In this document: positions 7,725 through 15,876 of the stretch, piece after piece
Layout of the letters: every line of letters begins with the position of its first letter
How positions within the stretch are numbered: the stretch's first letter is position 1
Origin: Bacteroidales bacterium
GTDB taxonomy: Bacteria; Bacteroidota; Bacteroidia; Bacteroidales; P3
Direction of reading: 5' to 3'
Assembly (NCBI GenBank): GCA_031256055.1
Contig: JAIRRI010000134.1
Span: forward strand, 1 to 56,309
DNA: 56,309 nucleotides
Position numbers and translations under genes: made by a program
The notes under the pieces: model-generated
Told to the model about the DNA's origin: nothing
Seen by the model: the letters and a program-made list of their open reading frames with translations, nothing else
Database searches by the model: none

Positions 7725-9029
7725 ATGATTTTATTGTCAATTTTTTTAGGATTTTCATTTCACCATGTGTTGGTTTTGCTTGGAATTGCGTGTTTGATAG
7801 CCATTGGAGCATTGGTATCGGCTTCCGAAACAGCAATTTTTTCATTGTCACCGAACGATATCAACACCATAAAAACCGACAAAAGTTTGAAATATGCCGG
7901 ACTTTTGAAACTCATCGAAAGGCCGAAAAAACTCCTTGCCACGATTATCATCGCCAATAATTTTCTGAGTGTGGCAGTCATCATTTCATCAACCATACTG
8001 TTTAATGAACTGTTTGATTTTTCGGAAATGCCAACGCTTGGTTTTATTTTGCAAGTAGTGGTAATTACTGCGGTACTTCTCCTGTTTGGCGAAGTTATTC
8101 CCAAAGTTTATGCGAATGCAAATTCATTGAAAATGGCAGTTTTTATGGTTCGTCCATTGCGAATTTCCATGAAAATACTATCTCCGTTGTCGTCGATTTT
8201 GGTGAAATCCACAGCCATTTTGGATAGGCGTTTGGCCAAACAAAATAGAAATATATCAATCGAAGAATTGGAAGATGTGATTGATATTGCCGTTAAAGAG
8301 GACACCGGAACGAATGAGAAAAACTTCCTCAAAGGCATTGTGAAATTTGGTGATATTGAAGTGTGCGAAATCATGAAATCGCGAGTGGATGTGATCGCTA
8401 TGGACCATCAATTGAAGTTTTTTGAAGTGATGAAAATCATCAGAGAAGCAGGCTATTCGCGCATTCCTGTATACAACGAAACGGTGGATAATGTGATCGG
8501 GATCTTGCACATCAAAGACCTTTTGCCGTATTTGTCCGAAACCGATTCGTTTGATTGGAAATCGTTGGTACGACCGGCTTTTTATGTTCCCGAAAATAAA
8601 AAAATAGATACTCTGTTAACCGAATTTCAGAACCAAAAACGACATTTTGCCATCGTGGTTGATGAATATGGCGGAACCTCAGGAATTATCACCTTGGAAG
8701 ACATTTTGGAAGAAATTGTAGGCGATATCAACGATGAATTTGACAGCGAATCCGACGAAAAACTCTATCACCGTATCAACGATCATGCGTGGATGTTTGA
8801 AGGCAAAATTTCGTTGAATGATTTTTGTAAAGTGGTTCAAATTGACAACGACTTTTTCGATGATTTGAAGAGCGAATCCGAAAGTTTGGCAGGCTTGTTT
8901 TTAGAGCAAACCGGCGAAATTCCTCAACGTTTGGCAGAGATAAAAATTTCGCCGTTTATTTTTCGCATTGAAGCTGTTGATGAACGGCGGATCAAGAAAA
9001 TTCGGGTTACGCGTACATCATTGTTGTAA
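7725..9029 (+). CDS. gldE: GldE-like CNNM/CorC-family membrane protein with CBS pair
   Basis: 434 aa. Order of domains: DUF21/CNNM transmembrane domain (residues ~10-190, with [15 protein letters not shown] near the start), paired CBS domains (~205-330, [14 protein letters not shown] and [25 protein letters not shown]), then a CorC/HlyC C-terminal domain (~350-430). In Bacteroidota, proteins of this size and layout are annotated GldE, linked to gliding/T9SS in flavobacteria. In other bacteria the family is annotated as hemolysin-like or as Mg2+/Co2+ efflux. The start lies 2 nt after pth, so it is co-transcribed. No other gld gene is present here, so a motility role is not shown by the context. 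Confidence 0.85.
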   Translation: MILLSIFLGFSFHHVLVLLGIACLIAIGALVSASETAIFSLSPNDINTIKTDKSLKYAGLLKLIERPKKLLATIIIANNFLSVAVIISSTILFNELFDFSEMPTLGFILQVVVITAVLLLFGEVIPKVYANANSLKMAVFMVRPLRISMKILSPLSSILVKSTAILDRRLAKQNRNISIEELEDVIDIAVKEDTGTNEKNFLKGIVKFGDIEVCEIMKSRVDVIAMDHQLKFFEVMKIIREAGYSRIPVYNETVDNVIGILHIKDLLPYLSETDSFDWKSLVRPAFYVPENKKIDTLLTEFQNQKRHFAIVVDEYGGTSGIITLEDILEEIVGDINDEFDSESDEKLYHRINDHAWMFEGKISLNDFCKVVQIDNDFFDDLKSESESLAGLFLEQTGEIPQRLAEIKISPFIFRIEAVDERRIKKIRVTRTSLL

Positions 9030-9061
9030 GGGTACGTCATACCTCATTCTAAAAACGCATG

Positions 9062-10126
9062 CTAAAATAATTTCCGAAACGGAAACATCAACCATTCCAT
9101 AAATTTGGTAATGTTTCCGCGATGTTTCCAAACGTTGTAGTCGAACGGAATGCATTGTGCTTCGGTTTTATGAAGGTGGTCGGACAACAGTTTGATCACC
9201 TCTTGGTCTTTTCCCGAAACCATCATTTCGAACTGATAGCGAAAACTGCGATAATCGAAGTTGGACGAGCCCACCGAAAATCGTCGATTGTCCACCAGTA
9301 CACATTTAGCATGAAGGTTATTTGGTGTGTAAAACAGCAATTGCACACCGCTTTTGTGCAGTTGTCCCAAATATTTATTACGAAGCAAGTCGACCGTGCG
9401 CACGTCGGAATATTGCGGGATGAGCAGTTTTACGGAGACTCCACGTTTTTTTGCTGCATTCATCAACGCATGTCGAATATCGTAACCGGGCAAAAAATAA
9501 GGCGTTTCAATGATAATTTCCGATTTGGCATTTCGAATTAAATATAAAAAATGGTTTTTTACACTTTGAGAATAATTTGACGGTCTGTCTTGAATAATTC
9601 GGAAATGCTCGTAAACAACGGGTTTTATGCGTTCGAAAAAATTAAAGTCGTAAAATTTATGCAATTCGTAACTTTTCTCAAAAACAGGTTTAAAAACGGC
9701 TGCAAACTCGCCTTCAACCCGTAAATTCAGATCTCGCCAAACGTGAGAATAACTTGTTAAATTTGAACTTCCGAAATACACAATGTTGTCGTCGATAATA
9801 ATCAATTTTCGATGATTTCGTGAATTGTTTTTCAAAAACGTATTGAATAAAAAAAGTTTCAGTTTTTTGAAAAATCGAACGTGTCCGCCATGTTCTTGGA
9901 TGCGTTTTGCTAAATTCTCGAACTGCATGCTGCCGTAAGCATCTAAGAGTAGTCGAACTTCAACGCCTTGTTTGCACTTTTCGATGAGAGCCTCGGTCAA
10001 TCGTTCGCCAACTTCATCGTTGGTAATGCGATACATTTCGATGAGAATAGCGTGTTTAGCATGTTCTATATCATTCAAAATGCTGAGAAAAAAATCGACA
10101 TTATTATCGAAAAGCTGAGTTTTCAT
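9062..10126 (-). CDS. Phospholipase D-type cardiolipin synthase-like protein
   Basis: 354 aa with two PLD (HKD) motifs: H105-x-K107 in RNHRKLIIIDDNIVYFGSSN and a second around residue 285, NLHAKCVLVDNRRFSVGSSN. Both His-Lys pairs and trailing acidic/Ser residues are intact, so it should be active in phosphatidyl transfer, most likely cardiolipin synthesis or a related head-group exchange at the inner membrane. It lacks the N-terminal transmembrane helices of ClsA and resembles the shorter ClsB-type. It sits 4 nt after the alcohol dehydrogenase gene in the same orientation. Confidence 0.87.
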   Translation of the reverse strand: MKTQLFDNNVDFFLSILNDIEHAKHAILIEMYRITNDEVGERLTEALIEKCKQGVEVRLLLDAYGSMQFENLAKRIQEHGGHVRFFKKLKLFLFNTFLKNNSRNHRKLIIIDDNIVYFGSSNLTSYSHVWRDLNLRVEGEFAAVFKPVFEKSYELHKFYDFNFFERIKPVVYEHFRIIQDRPSNYSQSVKNHFLYLIRNAKSEIIIETPYFLPGYDIRHALMNAAKKRGVSVKLLIPQYSDVRTVDLLRNKYLGQLHKSGVQLLFYTPNNLHAKCVLVDNRRFSVGSSNFDYRSFRYQFEMMVSGKDQEVIKLLSDHLHKTEAQCIPFDYNVWKHRGNITKFMEWLMFPFRKLF

Positions 10127-10130
10127 GGTT

Positions 10131-11276
10131 CTATTTTGCCAATTCCAAAATTTCTTTTACAACATCTGCGGAAACATTTTGATTCTCGCCCAGCATGGTG
10201 CCGCGAGCCTTGAAACGACTAACGATTTCATCAATCGTATCCTGACCGATGTTCAATTCGGAAAGTTTGGTTACTAATCCCAATGAGCGGAAAAACGTTT
10301 CGGTTTGAGCAATTGTTTTTTGGATTTTTTCTTCGGTTGAACCTGTTGTAATATTCCAAACACGAGCGCCATATTGTAAAATTTTCTCTTGTTTTTGTTT
10401 CGCCATAACCCGCATCAATGCAGGAAAAACAATCACTAAACTTTGTCCGTGCGTGGTGTTGTGCAATGCCGAAATTTCGTGCCCAATCATGTGTGTAGCC
10501 CAATCTTGCGAAACGCCCATCGAAATAAAGCCGTTCAACGCCATAGTTGCACAAAGCATGAAATTACTCATTTGTTCATAATCGTGTTGATTTTTGCGAA
10601 TTTTTGGTGAAATTTCAACCAAAGTTTGTAAAATTCCTTCTGCCCAACGATCCATTAATGGAGATTGATTTGGTGTGGTCAGATATTGTTCCATGACGTG
10701 AACGAATGTGTCTGCAATGCCCACTGCCACTTGAAATTCCGGCAACGAAAACGTAGTTTCCGGATCTAAAATCGAAAACGTCGGATAGGTAGAATAAAAC
10801 GCAAATTTTTCATGGGTTGCCATATTTGAAATTACCGCACCGCGATTCATTTCTGAGCCCGTTGCCGGTAAGGTTAACACAGAACCATAAGGTAGGCAAG
10901 CGCCCAATAATTTGGGATTTCGCACAATATCCCAAGCCTCATTTTCGTTCAAAATTCCCGCAGAAATAAGTTTGGTTCCGTCCAACACAGAACCTCCGCC
11001 AATCGCCAACAAAAAATCAATTTGGTTTTCTTTTCCCAATGCAATGGCTTTGCGCAAGGTTTCAACAGTCGGGTTGGGTTCAATACCCCAAAACTCCACA
11101 CAATTGTGGTTTTTCAAGGCTTCTTCCACTTGGTCGTAAACACCGTTTTGTTTCACACTTCCTCCACCAAAGGTGAGGAGAATTTTTTTGTCTAACGGAA
11201 TTTCTTTCGCTAATTTTGCGATTTGTCCTTTTCCAAAAATGAGTTTGGTTGGGTTTTGAAATTGAAAATTTTCCAT
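10131..11276 (-). CDS. Iron-containing alcohol dehydrogenase, YqhD-like
   Basis: 381 aa, collinear with E. coli YqhD. The N-terminus MENFQFQNPTKLIFGKG, the GGGSVKQNGV and GGGSVLDGTKLI nucleotide-binding loops, TLPATGSEMNRGAVIS, and the C-terminal metal site (D in VGIADTFVH, His in HVMEQY, GHEISALH and THGQS) are all present. YqhD is an NADPH-dependent aldehyde reductase that handles short-chain and lipid-peroxidation aldehydes. The similarity makes reductive detoxification or fermentation more likely than alcohol oxidation. It lies between the PLD gene (4 nt) and the PagL-like gene (6 nt), so this is probably an operon with little functional relation. Confidence 0.93.
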   Translation of the reverse strand: MENFQFQNPTKLIFGKGQIAKLAKEIPLDKKILLTFGGGSVKQNGVYDQVEEALKNHNCVEFWGIEPNPTVETLRKAIALGKENQIDFLLAIGGGSVLDGTKLISAGILNENEAWDIVRNPKLLGACLPYGSVLTLPATGSEMNRGAVISNMATHEKFAFYSTYPTFSILDPETTFSLPEFQVAVGIADTFVHVMEQYLTTPNQSPLMDRWAEGILQTLVEISPKIRKNQHDYEQMSNFMLCATMALNGFISMGVSQDWATHMIGHEISALHNTTHGQSLVIVFPALMRVMAKQKQEKILQYGARVWNITTGSTEEKIQKTIAQTETFFRSLGLVTKLSELNIGQDTIDEIVSRFKARGTMLGENQNVSADVVKEILELAK

Positions 11277-11282
11277 AGTAAT

Positions 11283-12527
11283 TTATTTTTTATATCGAGG
11301 AGCAGACGAAAATGTATAACCGAAACTCCAATACAAAAACTGTGCTACGCTAAATTGCGTGGCGCTAATACCAAAGGTTCCGTAAAAATTCTCTTGTAAA
11401 TACGCTTTTACTCCAATAACTTGGAAAAAAGGTTTGTCGTCATGATGTGTGTGGTAAACATTATATCCAACTGTCGCAAAAACAGATGCGACCGGCATGG
11501 AAATCTCGCCTGTAAGACCTAATCCTAATGACAAACGCTCTTCAAACGGAGCTGTTTTCACACGATCATACCACAAACCGTCTGCCGGATTTTCTTCTCG
11601 CCATGCTTTCGCATTCGAACTTTCATCATAAATCAAACGAACACTTGGTCCCCATTTGTATCTATAGCCTCTTACAAACATAGGACTGTAAGATAACCCC
11701 AAAACCGTGAAATCGGTATCTACGTATGGCGATGGCAAATTAGTGCCTTCTGTAGAAAATTCGGTCTGTCGACTCGAAATAATAAATTTCACATCATGTT
11801 CGAGATGAGACGGAAAATCAACCGGTGGCTTAAAAAGCGGCGGATTTCGCAACAAATGTCCTTTGTTCGGAGGGTTGAAATTGTAAGCCAAAGAAACACT
11901 CAATGCACCCATATTAATGCCTTTATTCGGCTTGCGAGAAGACCCGTTTGAAAAATGATTTAAGTCAGTACCGAATTTCAACTCAAAATTTCGAGACAAA
12001 ACATATTCGAAATACAATTTCATTCCGACATGAACATTATTTGGCGAACCAATAGCAGTGTTATCCGGATTATCAAAAACATCATAAGGTTTCCAATTCA
12101 TCGACAAGCCCAAATTCAATTCAAAAACCAACCCCAAATTATCCGTAAATTGTTTTAATGTGCTTCCTCTAAACATATAGATGGAAAAAGGGTTTCCGAG
12201 ACCGGGATTATTTACAAAAAACGGTCTGTAAAAACCAATGCCGAAAAAAGGCATGTGGTATGCAAAATCTTCCCAAGTGCTACCGTTCGAAGCACGAGCA
12301 TATCGTAGTGAAATGGCTTGATAACTCGGAATATTTTCTACAAAAGTATTTGTGTTAAAAACACGCCCGAAAGCACTGTTGACCTCAATAAATGAAGCCG
12401 GTTTTTTGGAATGGGAGGTAGAATCTGCATTCTTGGAATGTCCGCTGAAACATAGGCCAATTCCAACAAAAAGCAGCAATAGGTGTTTGTTTTTTAATTG
12501 AGAATAAAGGGTAAACAAATTTTTCAT
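11283..12527 (-). CDS. Acyloxyacyl hydrolase / PagL-like lipid A 3-O-deacylase family protein
   Basis: 414 aa. An N-terminal hydrophobic segment (residues ~13-28, LLLLFVGIGLCFSG) is a signal peptide, followed by a beta-rich outer-membrane protein. The diagnostic motif is DLNHFSNGSSRKPNKGIN with H191 and S193, matching the catalytic His-x-Ser of PagL-type lipid A deacylases; the repeating aromatic strands (SIYMFRG, LGLVFELNLGLSMNW, KLYFEYVLSRNFELKF) suit an eight-stranded barrel. At 414 aa it is about twice PagL length, because a second beta-rich half (~230-414) follows, as in several Bacteroidota homologues. Likely role: trimming lipid A acyl chains in the outer membrane. It is preceded by the prenyltransferase gene with a 12-nt gap. 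Confidence 0.75.
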   Translation of the reverse strand: MKNLFTLYSQLKNKHLLLLFVGIGLCFSGHSKNADSTSHSKKPASFIEVNSAFGRVFNTNTFVENIPSYQAISLRYARASNGSTWEDFAYHMPFFGIGFYRPFFVNNPGLGNPFSIYMFRGSTLKQFTDNLGLVFELNLGLSMNWKPYDVFDNPDNTAIGSPNNVHVGMKLYFEYVLSRNFELKFGTDLNHFSNGSSRKPNKGINMGALSVSLAYNFNPPNKGHLLRNPPLFKPPVDFPSHLEHDVKFIISSRQTEFSTEGTNLPSPYVDTDFTVLGLSYSPMFVRGYRYKWGPSVRLIYDESSNAKAWREENPADGLWYDRVKTAPFEERLSLGLGLTGEISMPVASVFATVGYNVYHTHHDDKPFFQVIGVKAYLQENFYGTFGISATQFSVAQFLYWSFGYTFSSAPRYKK

Positions 12528-12539
12528 AACACTATTTTA

Positions 12540-13436
12540 TCAAAATAATACAGATACAAAAATTCCAAGAGAAAGAACAACCGTAAAAAGAAGTTGTAGC
12601 TTCGCCGTTGCTTCATCCAAAGATAAAATCGGCTCAAGGTTTTCTTTGGAAACTTTGAACATTCGTTTTACATTGATCAGACCAATCGGAAAAGTCAGTA
12701 AAACCACTAAACTCAAGTATGGCAGAATATTGAAAATAACCAAAAAAATAATCGCCAAATATGCACCGAAAACCAATCCTGCATATTCCCATTGTGCATT
12801 GCGAAGTCCTACAATAGATGCTTGTGTGCGAACGCCGGCTTGCAAATCGTGAACAATATCTCGAGTATAATTTGCGTGTAAAATTGCAGTTGTGATTAAT
12901 CCTACCGGAATGGATAAAAACAGTGCCGTTACTGATAATTCAGACGTCAACACATAAAAAGTTCCCAGCACAATCAACACGCCAAAAATTACAAAAATCA
13001 ATAAATCTCCAAGCGTATATTTTTTGAAAATATGATAGAAATAGCCTGCTATCAAGCCGACTCCACCAATCCAAAGTAAATGCATTCCACTTTTTTCAGT
13101 TAAAAAAAGTCCGAGACCTGTTCCAAATGCAAGAATGCTAGTAGCAACACTTTTCCATTTTTTTTCGCTGATTTCACCTTTCACAAGCGGACTTTTGTAA
13201 CCCAACGAATGTTCGTGATCCACGCCCATTTTGTAATCGTTCAAATCGCTGATCATGTTTAACCCTGCATGATAAAAAACAACAGCGATAAAAATGAATG
13301 GCAACAACCACCAAACAACTGAAATTTCACCCGATTGTTGCACATAAAAAAGATATGCAGCCGTCAACACAACCGGCATTGTAGACGCCGGAAACGACCA
13401 AGGACGTGTGGATTTTAACCAAAAGGAAAATGACAT
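12540..13436 (-). CDS. menA: UbiA-family prenyltransferase, probably MenA
   Basis: 298 aa with about eight membrane helices. The first Asp-rich motif is MISDLNDYKMGVDHEHS (D64, D67, D73 correspond to the DxxD...D prenyl-diphosphate/Mg site), and the TRPWSFPASTMPV N-terminus is typical of MenA. The second motif is around NYTRDIVHDLQAGVRT. MenA joins a polyprenyl chain to 1,4-dihydroxy-2-naphthoate to make demethylmenaquinone, the quinone expected in Bacteroidota. A related UbiA enzyme cannot be excluded since no other men gene is nearby. It is separated by only 6 nt from the FKBP gene upstream. Confidence 0.8.
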   Translation of the reverse strand: MSFSFWLKSTRPWSFPASTMPVVLTAAYLFYVQQSGEISVVWWLLPFIFIAVVFYHAGLNMISDLNDYKMGVDHEHSLGYKSPLVKGEISEKKWKSVATSILAFGTGLGLFLTEKSGMHLLWIGGVGLIAGYFYHIFKKYTLGDLLIFVIFGVLIVLGTFYVLTSELSVTALFLSIPVGLITTAILHANYTRDIVHDLQAGVRTQASIVGLRNAQWEYAGLVFGAYLAIIFLVIFNILPYLSLVVLLTFPIGLINVKRMFKVSKENLEPILSLDEATAKLQLLFTVVLSLGIFVSVLF

Positions 13437-13442
13437 AACGGT

Positions 13443-13901
13443 TTATTTTTCAACTTCAACGATTTTCCCACTGAAATAAAGCGTTTCTCCTGCCAACGGA
13501 TGATTGAAATCCAACGTAACAATATCGTCGTCAATTTCCAAAACTACGGCTTCCACTTCCATTTCTTCTTCGCTATCGTCCCCATCGATAATAATAGGAA
13601 TGATCTCACCTTCGAAAATTTCGATGTTGTCAACATCTTCCATTAATTCGGCTTTTGGAACGCTGCGAATGCCTTCCTCATCGTAGTTTCCGTAAGCTTC
13701 TTCGGGCGAAAGCGTAAATTCGAACGTATCGCCTTTTTTCAAATTCATGATTTTTTCTTCGAATTTTTCGAGCAGATCTTCATCTCCAATGGTTATTTCC
13801 ATAGGATTTTCCGCAGAAACGGTTTCGATGACATCACCGTTTGCATTGTCGTATTTTAGCGTGTAGGCTAATTTTACGCGACTGTTTTTTTCGATTTTCA
13901 T
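13443..13901 (-). CDS. FKBP-type peptidyl-prolyl isomerase, SlyD-like
   Basis: 152 aa from the ATG at 13901. A longer frame to 13937 reads through the -7 box, so the inner ATG is the start. The fold elements of SlyD-type FKBPs are present: VKLAYTLKYDNANGDVIET, an MEITIGDEDLLEKFEEKIMNLKKGD segment before the flap, FTLSPEEAYGNYDEEGI and DFNHPLAGETLYF. The IF insertion domain (~residues 70-125) is strongly acidic (DGDDSEEEMEVE). There is no His-rich metal-binding tail. Role: prolyl isomerisation and chaperone activity in the cytoplasm. It is the first gene of the run down to the PLD gene, all with gaps under 35 nt. Confidence 0.9.
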   Translation of the reverse strand: MKIEKNSRVKLAYTLKYDNANGDVIETVSAENPMEITIGDEDLLEKFEEKIMNLKKGDTFEFTLSPEEAYGNYDEEGIRSVPKAELMEDVDNIEIFEGEIIPIIIDGDDSEEEMEVEAVVLEIDDDIVTLDFNHPLAGETLYFSGKIVEVEK

Positions 13902-13915
13902 AGTGTTTTTTTTCG

Positions 13916-13923
13916 CAAAGATA
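13916..13923 (-). promoter_or_regulatory. -7 box for the FKBP-menA-pagL-like-yqhD-like-pld gene run
   Basis: TATCTTTG on the minus strand lies 14 nt upstream of the FKBP ATG at 13901. No convincing TTTG -33 box stands at the usual distance. Confidence 0.65.
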
Positions 13924-13953
13924 CAAAAAAAAATCAAATTACGACGTATAAGG

Positions 13954-14610
13954 TTAAGACAATCTCATCACACACATCAATCCATCCCGAAACGGCAACA
14001 ATAGATTCTGCGTTTGTGAATCGTTTTGCACTAAATCATTGAAGGTTTGAAGGGCTACAACTTCTTTATCTGTCGATGTTTTGCTCACCACGGCTCCACT
14101 CCAAAGTGTATTGTCGGCAATCAGCATACCACCTTTTTTAAGTTTAGGCATTAATAATTCGTAATATAAAGGATAGTTTATTTTATCTGCATCCAAAAAT
14201 ATCAACTCGAAAAAATCGTTTTCAAATTTCGAAATTTCAGTTTTGGCATCAGCGATAATCAACGTGATTTGTTCGGAAAATCCTGATTTTTTAATATATT
14301 TGCGAATGATTTCTTCTTGTTCGGGATTGGCTTCAATGGTGTAAAGGTGAGATTTTTCGGGCATTCCATATACCATTGAAAGTGCCGAATAACCTGTAAA
14401 TGTCCCTATTTCCAAAATATTTTTTGGCTTCATCATTCGACAAATGAAATTCAAAAATTGTCCTTGTAATTTTCCGGATAACATTCTCGGATTAATGCAT
14501 TTCACACAGGTTTCGCGTTCCAATTCTTGCAAAATAGTTGGCAAATCGGAAGTATGTGAATCGGCATATTCGCTGATTAATGTTGGTGTTATGTTTTGGA
14601 ATTCGGACAT
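13954..14610 (-). CDS. SAM-dependent O-methyltransferase (family 3, COMT-like)
   Basis: 218 aa from the ATG at 14610 (MSEFQNITPT). A longer frame from 14634 would be read out of a palindromic repeat and is rejected. The SAM-binding motif KNILEIGTFTGYSALSMV, the acidic motif LYTIEANPEQ, the metal/substrate motif IFLDADKINYPLYYE and IADNTLWSGAVV are all present, as in the cation-dependent catechol-type O-methyltransferases. The substrate is unknown. The gene stands between tRNA-Leu and the FKBP run; no promoter of its own is obvious, so it may be read through from the tRNA promoter. Confidence 0.9.
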   Translation of the reverse strand: MSEFQNITPTLISEYADSHTSDLPTILQELERETCVKCINPRMLSGKLQGQFLNFICRMMKPKNILEIGTFTGYSALSMVYGMPEKSHLYTIEANPEQEEIIRKYIKKSGFSEQITLIIADAKTEISKFENDFFELIFLDADKINYPLYYELLMPKLKKGGMLIADNTLWSGAVVSKTSTDKEVVALQTFNDLVQNDSQTQNLLLPFRDGLMCVMRLS

Positions 14611-14623
14611 GTTAGTAAAATTA

Positions 14624-14649
14624 TAGGGGCGCAAAATTTTGCGCCCCTA
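14624..14649. repeat. Palindromic repeat, family B
   Basis: Perfect 26-nt palindrome (taggggcgcaaaa/ttttgcgccccta) between tRNA-Leu and the O-methyltransferase start. In RNA it would form a strong hairpin 7 nt past the tRNA 3' end, where it might act as a processing or attenuation site. Confidence 0.85.
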
Positions 14650-14656
14650 CGTTTTG

Positions 14657-14740
14657 TACCCGGAGCCGGGGTCGAACCGGCACATGTTTAACCATACTGG
14701 TGTTTGAGACCAGCGCGTCTACCAATTCCGCCATCCGGGC
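14657..14740 (-). tRNA. tRNA-Leu (anticodon CAA)
   Basis: 84 nt on the minus strand. Acceptor stem GCCCGGA pairs with TCCGGGT (one G-U at the first pair), the discriminator is A, and CCA is not encoded. The anticodon stem CTGGT/ACCAG closes the loop CTCAAAC, giving anticodon CAA for UUG codons. A long variable arm and the T-arm GGTTCGACCCC are visible, and the length fits a class II tRNA. A consensus promoter lies 20 nt upstream. Confidence 0.96.
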
Positions 14741-14759
14741 TTTTTCCTAAAAAGGACTG

Positions 14760-14790
14760 CAAAGATACAAAAAAAAATTGAATTGACAAA
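14760..14790 (-). promoter_or_regulatory. Promoter of tRNA-Leu
   Basis: On the minus strand TTTG (14790-14787) is followed after exactly 19 nt by TATCTTTG (14767-14760). This is a full match to the Bacteroidota promoter. Confidence 0.8.
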
Positions 14791-14798
14791 ATTTTTTG

Positions 14799-15701
14799 TT
14801 AATTCCAAATGGGAGTGGGGTAAACACCTTGTTTTGTCAATTCCGCCAAGCGTTGTTTTGCTTCTGCAACATCTTCTTTGTAGGTGACACCAAACCATTC
14901 CGCATTCGATGATAATACATCGCAACGTGCGCCCTGTTGCATCAATAAAGAGGCTAATGTTGGAATGTAATATTCGGATTTTAATTCTTTGGAACGTTCT
15001 TTCAAAAAATCTTTAAAGCCTTGCTCCAAAACATCAAAATGCGATTTTTGAAATCCCCAAAAATTCATTGAAACTTTTGAATTTTCAGGTAGTTCGTGTG
15101 TGCCGGTTTCGTCGGTATATTCGATTTTTCCATTTACACGCTGAATAGAAACACGTTCATTAATGGCTTTCAAATGATGGTTTCCATCCAATTCACAAAC
15201 CCCGCGCGACACCGTTCCGAAATTGGAAAGGGTTTTGTTTAACGCATAACCTACCATGCAGAAATTATTCGTAGAGACGCACGGTCGTGCGTCTCTACCG
15301 AAATATTCAACAATCGTAACAAACGCCTCTCTACCATAAAAATCATCGCCATTAATCACCACAAAAGGTCCGTCAACAACGTCTTTCGCCATTAAAACAG
15401 CATGTCCTGTTCCCCAAGGTTTTTCGCGCTCCGGCAAATAATCAAAACCTGTGGGAATTTTGTATAGTTCTTGGTCTACAAATTCAAACTTAATTTTGTC
15501 GCCGTATTTTTCAGTAAATGTTTTAGCAAAATGGTCGTGTGTGGCTTCACGAATAACGAGAACGATTTTACTGAAACCCGCTTGAATAGCGTCATAGATT
15601 GAATAGTCAATAATGGTTTCTCCGGAAGGTCCGTGCCCTTCAATTTGTTTCAAACGTCCGAAACGACTGGCCATTCCGGCGGCGAGGATTACTAAAGTCA
15701 T
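14799..15701 (-). CDS. Sugar-phosphate nucleotidyltransferase-like protein
   Basis: 300 aa from the ATG at 15701 (MTLVILAAGMASRFGRLKQ), chosen because it begins right at the nucleotide-binding motif and follows the -7 box. The N-terminal Rossmann-like domain has LAAGMASRFG, the KPWGTGHAVLMAK uridine/thymidine-type loop and the metal-binding INGDDFYG, so it should transfer NMP to a sugar phosphate. A LKSEYYIPTL stretch is seen toward the C-terminus. Residues 135-144 (GRDARPCVST) are encoded by a 28-nt perfect palindrome that looks like an in-frame insertion. The nucleotide and sugar specificity are not evident. Confidence 0.87.
   Translation of the reverse strand: MTLVILAAGMASRFGRLKQIEGHGPSGETIIDYSIYDAIQAGFSKIVLVIREATHDHFAKTFTEKYGDKIKFEFVDQELYKIPTGFDYLPEREKPWGTGHAVLMAKDVVDGPFVVINGDDFYGREAFVTIVEYFGRDARPCVSTNNFCMVGYALNKTLSNFGTVSRGVCELDGNHHLKAINERVSIQRVNGKIEYTDETGTHELPENSKVSMNFWGFQKSHFDVLEQGFKDFLKERSKELKSEYYIPTLASLLMQQGARCDVLSSNAEWFGVTYKEDVAEAKQRLAELTKQGVYPTPIWN
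15271..15298. repeat. Palindromic repeat, family C, inside the nucleotidyltransferase gene
   Basis: gtagagacgcac and gtgcgtctctac form perfect 12-bp arms around a 4-nt centre. The unit is in frame and specifies residues 135-144 on the minus-strand gene. Confidence 0.9.
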
Positions 15702-15720
15702 AGTTTGTGTTAATTTTTTG

Positions 15721-15728
15721 CAAAGATA
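15721..15728 (-). promoter_or_regulatory. -7 box of the nucleotidyltransferase gene
   Basis: TATCTTTG on the minus strand, 19 nt upstream of the ATG at 15701. Confidence 0.65.
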
Positions 15729-15749
15729 CAAAAAAAATGCAAATTAACT

Positions 15750-15827
15750 GTCATTCCGAGCGAAGCGGAGCGAAGTCGAGGAATCCTCATACTTCAGGGG
15801 GATATATCGACTTCGCTAGGCATGACG
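15750..15827. repeat. Imperfect inverted repeat, family E (gtcattccgagcgaag type)
   Basis: The ends gtcattccgag.../...aggcatgac and the inner cgaagtcga / tcgacttcg arms make an imperfect inverted repeat between two divergent promoters. A related tcgacttcgctcag / tgagcgtagtcga unit lies inside the ECF sigma gene. Confidence 0.7.
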
Positions 15828-15829
15828 AC

Positions 15830-15860
15830 TTTGTTCTTTCATTTTTTTTTTGTACCTTTG
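15830..15860 (+). promoter_or_regulatory. Promoter of the uvrD/pcrA helicase gene
   Basis: TTTG (15830-15833), 19 nt, TACCTTTG (15853-15860). The ATG follows 16 nt later at 15877. The -33 box begins at the edge of the family E repeat. Confidence 0.75.
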
Positions 15861-15876
15861 CAACTGATTTTTTCTC

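Noticed and set aside
7725-9029. Hemolysin toxin
   Set aside because: The DUF21-CBS-CorC layout matches GldE/CNNM membrane proteins; the hemolysin name is historical.
15750-15827. Possible phage attachment site or transposon end
   Set aside because: No integrase or transposase is near, and the unit belongs to the dispersed repeat family seen also in the sigma-factor gene.
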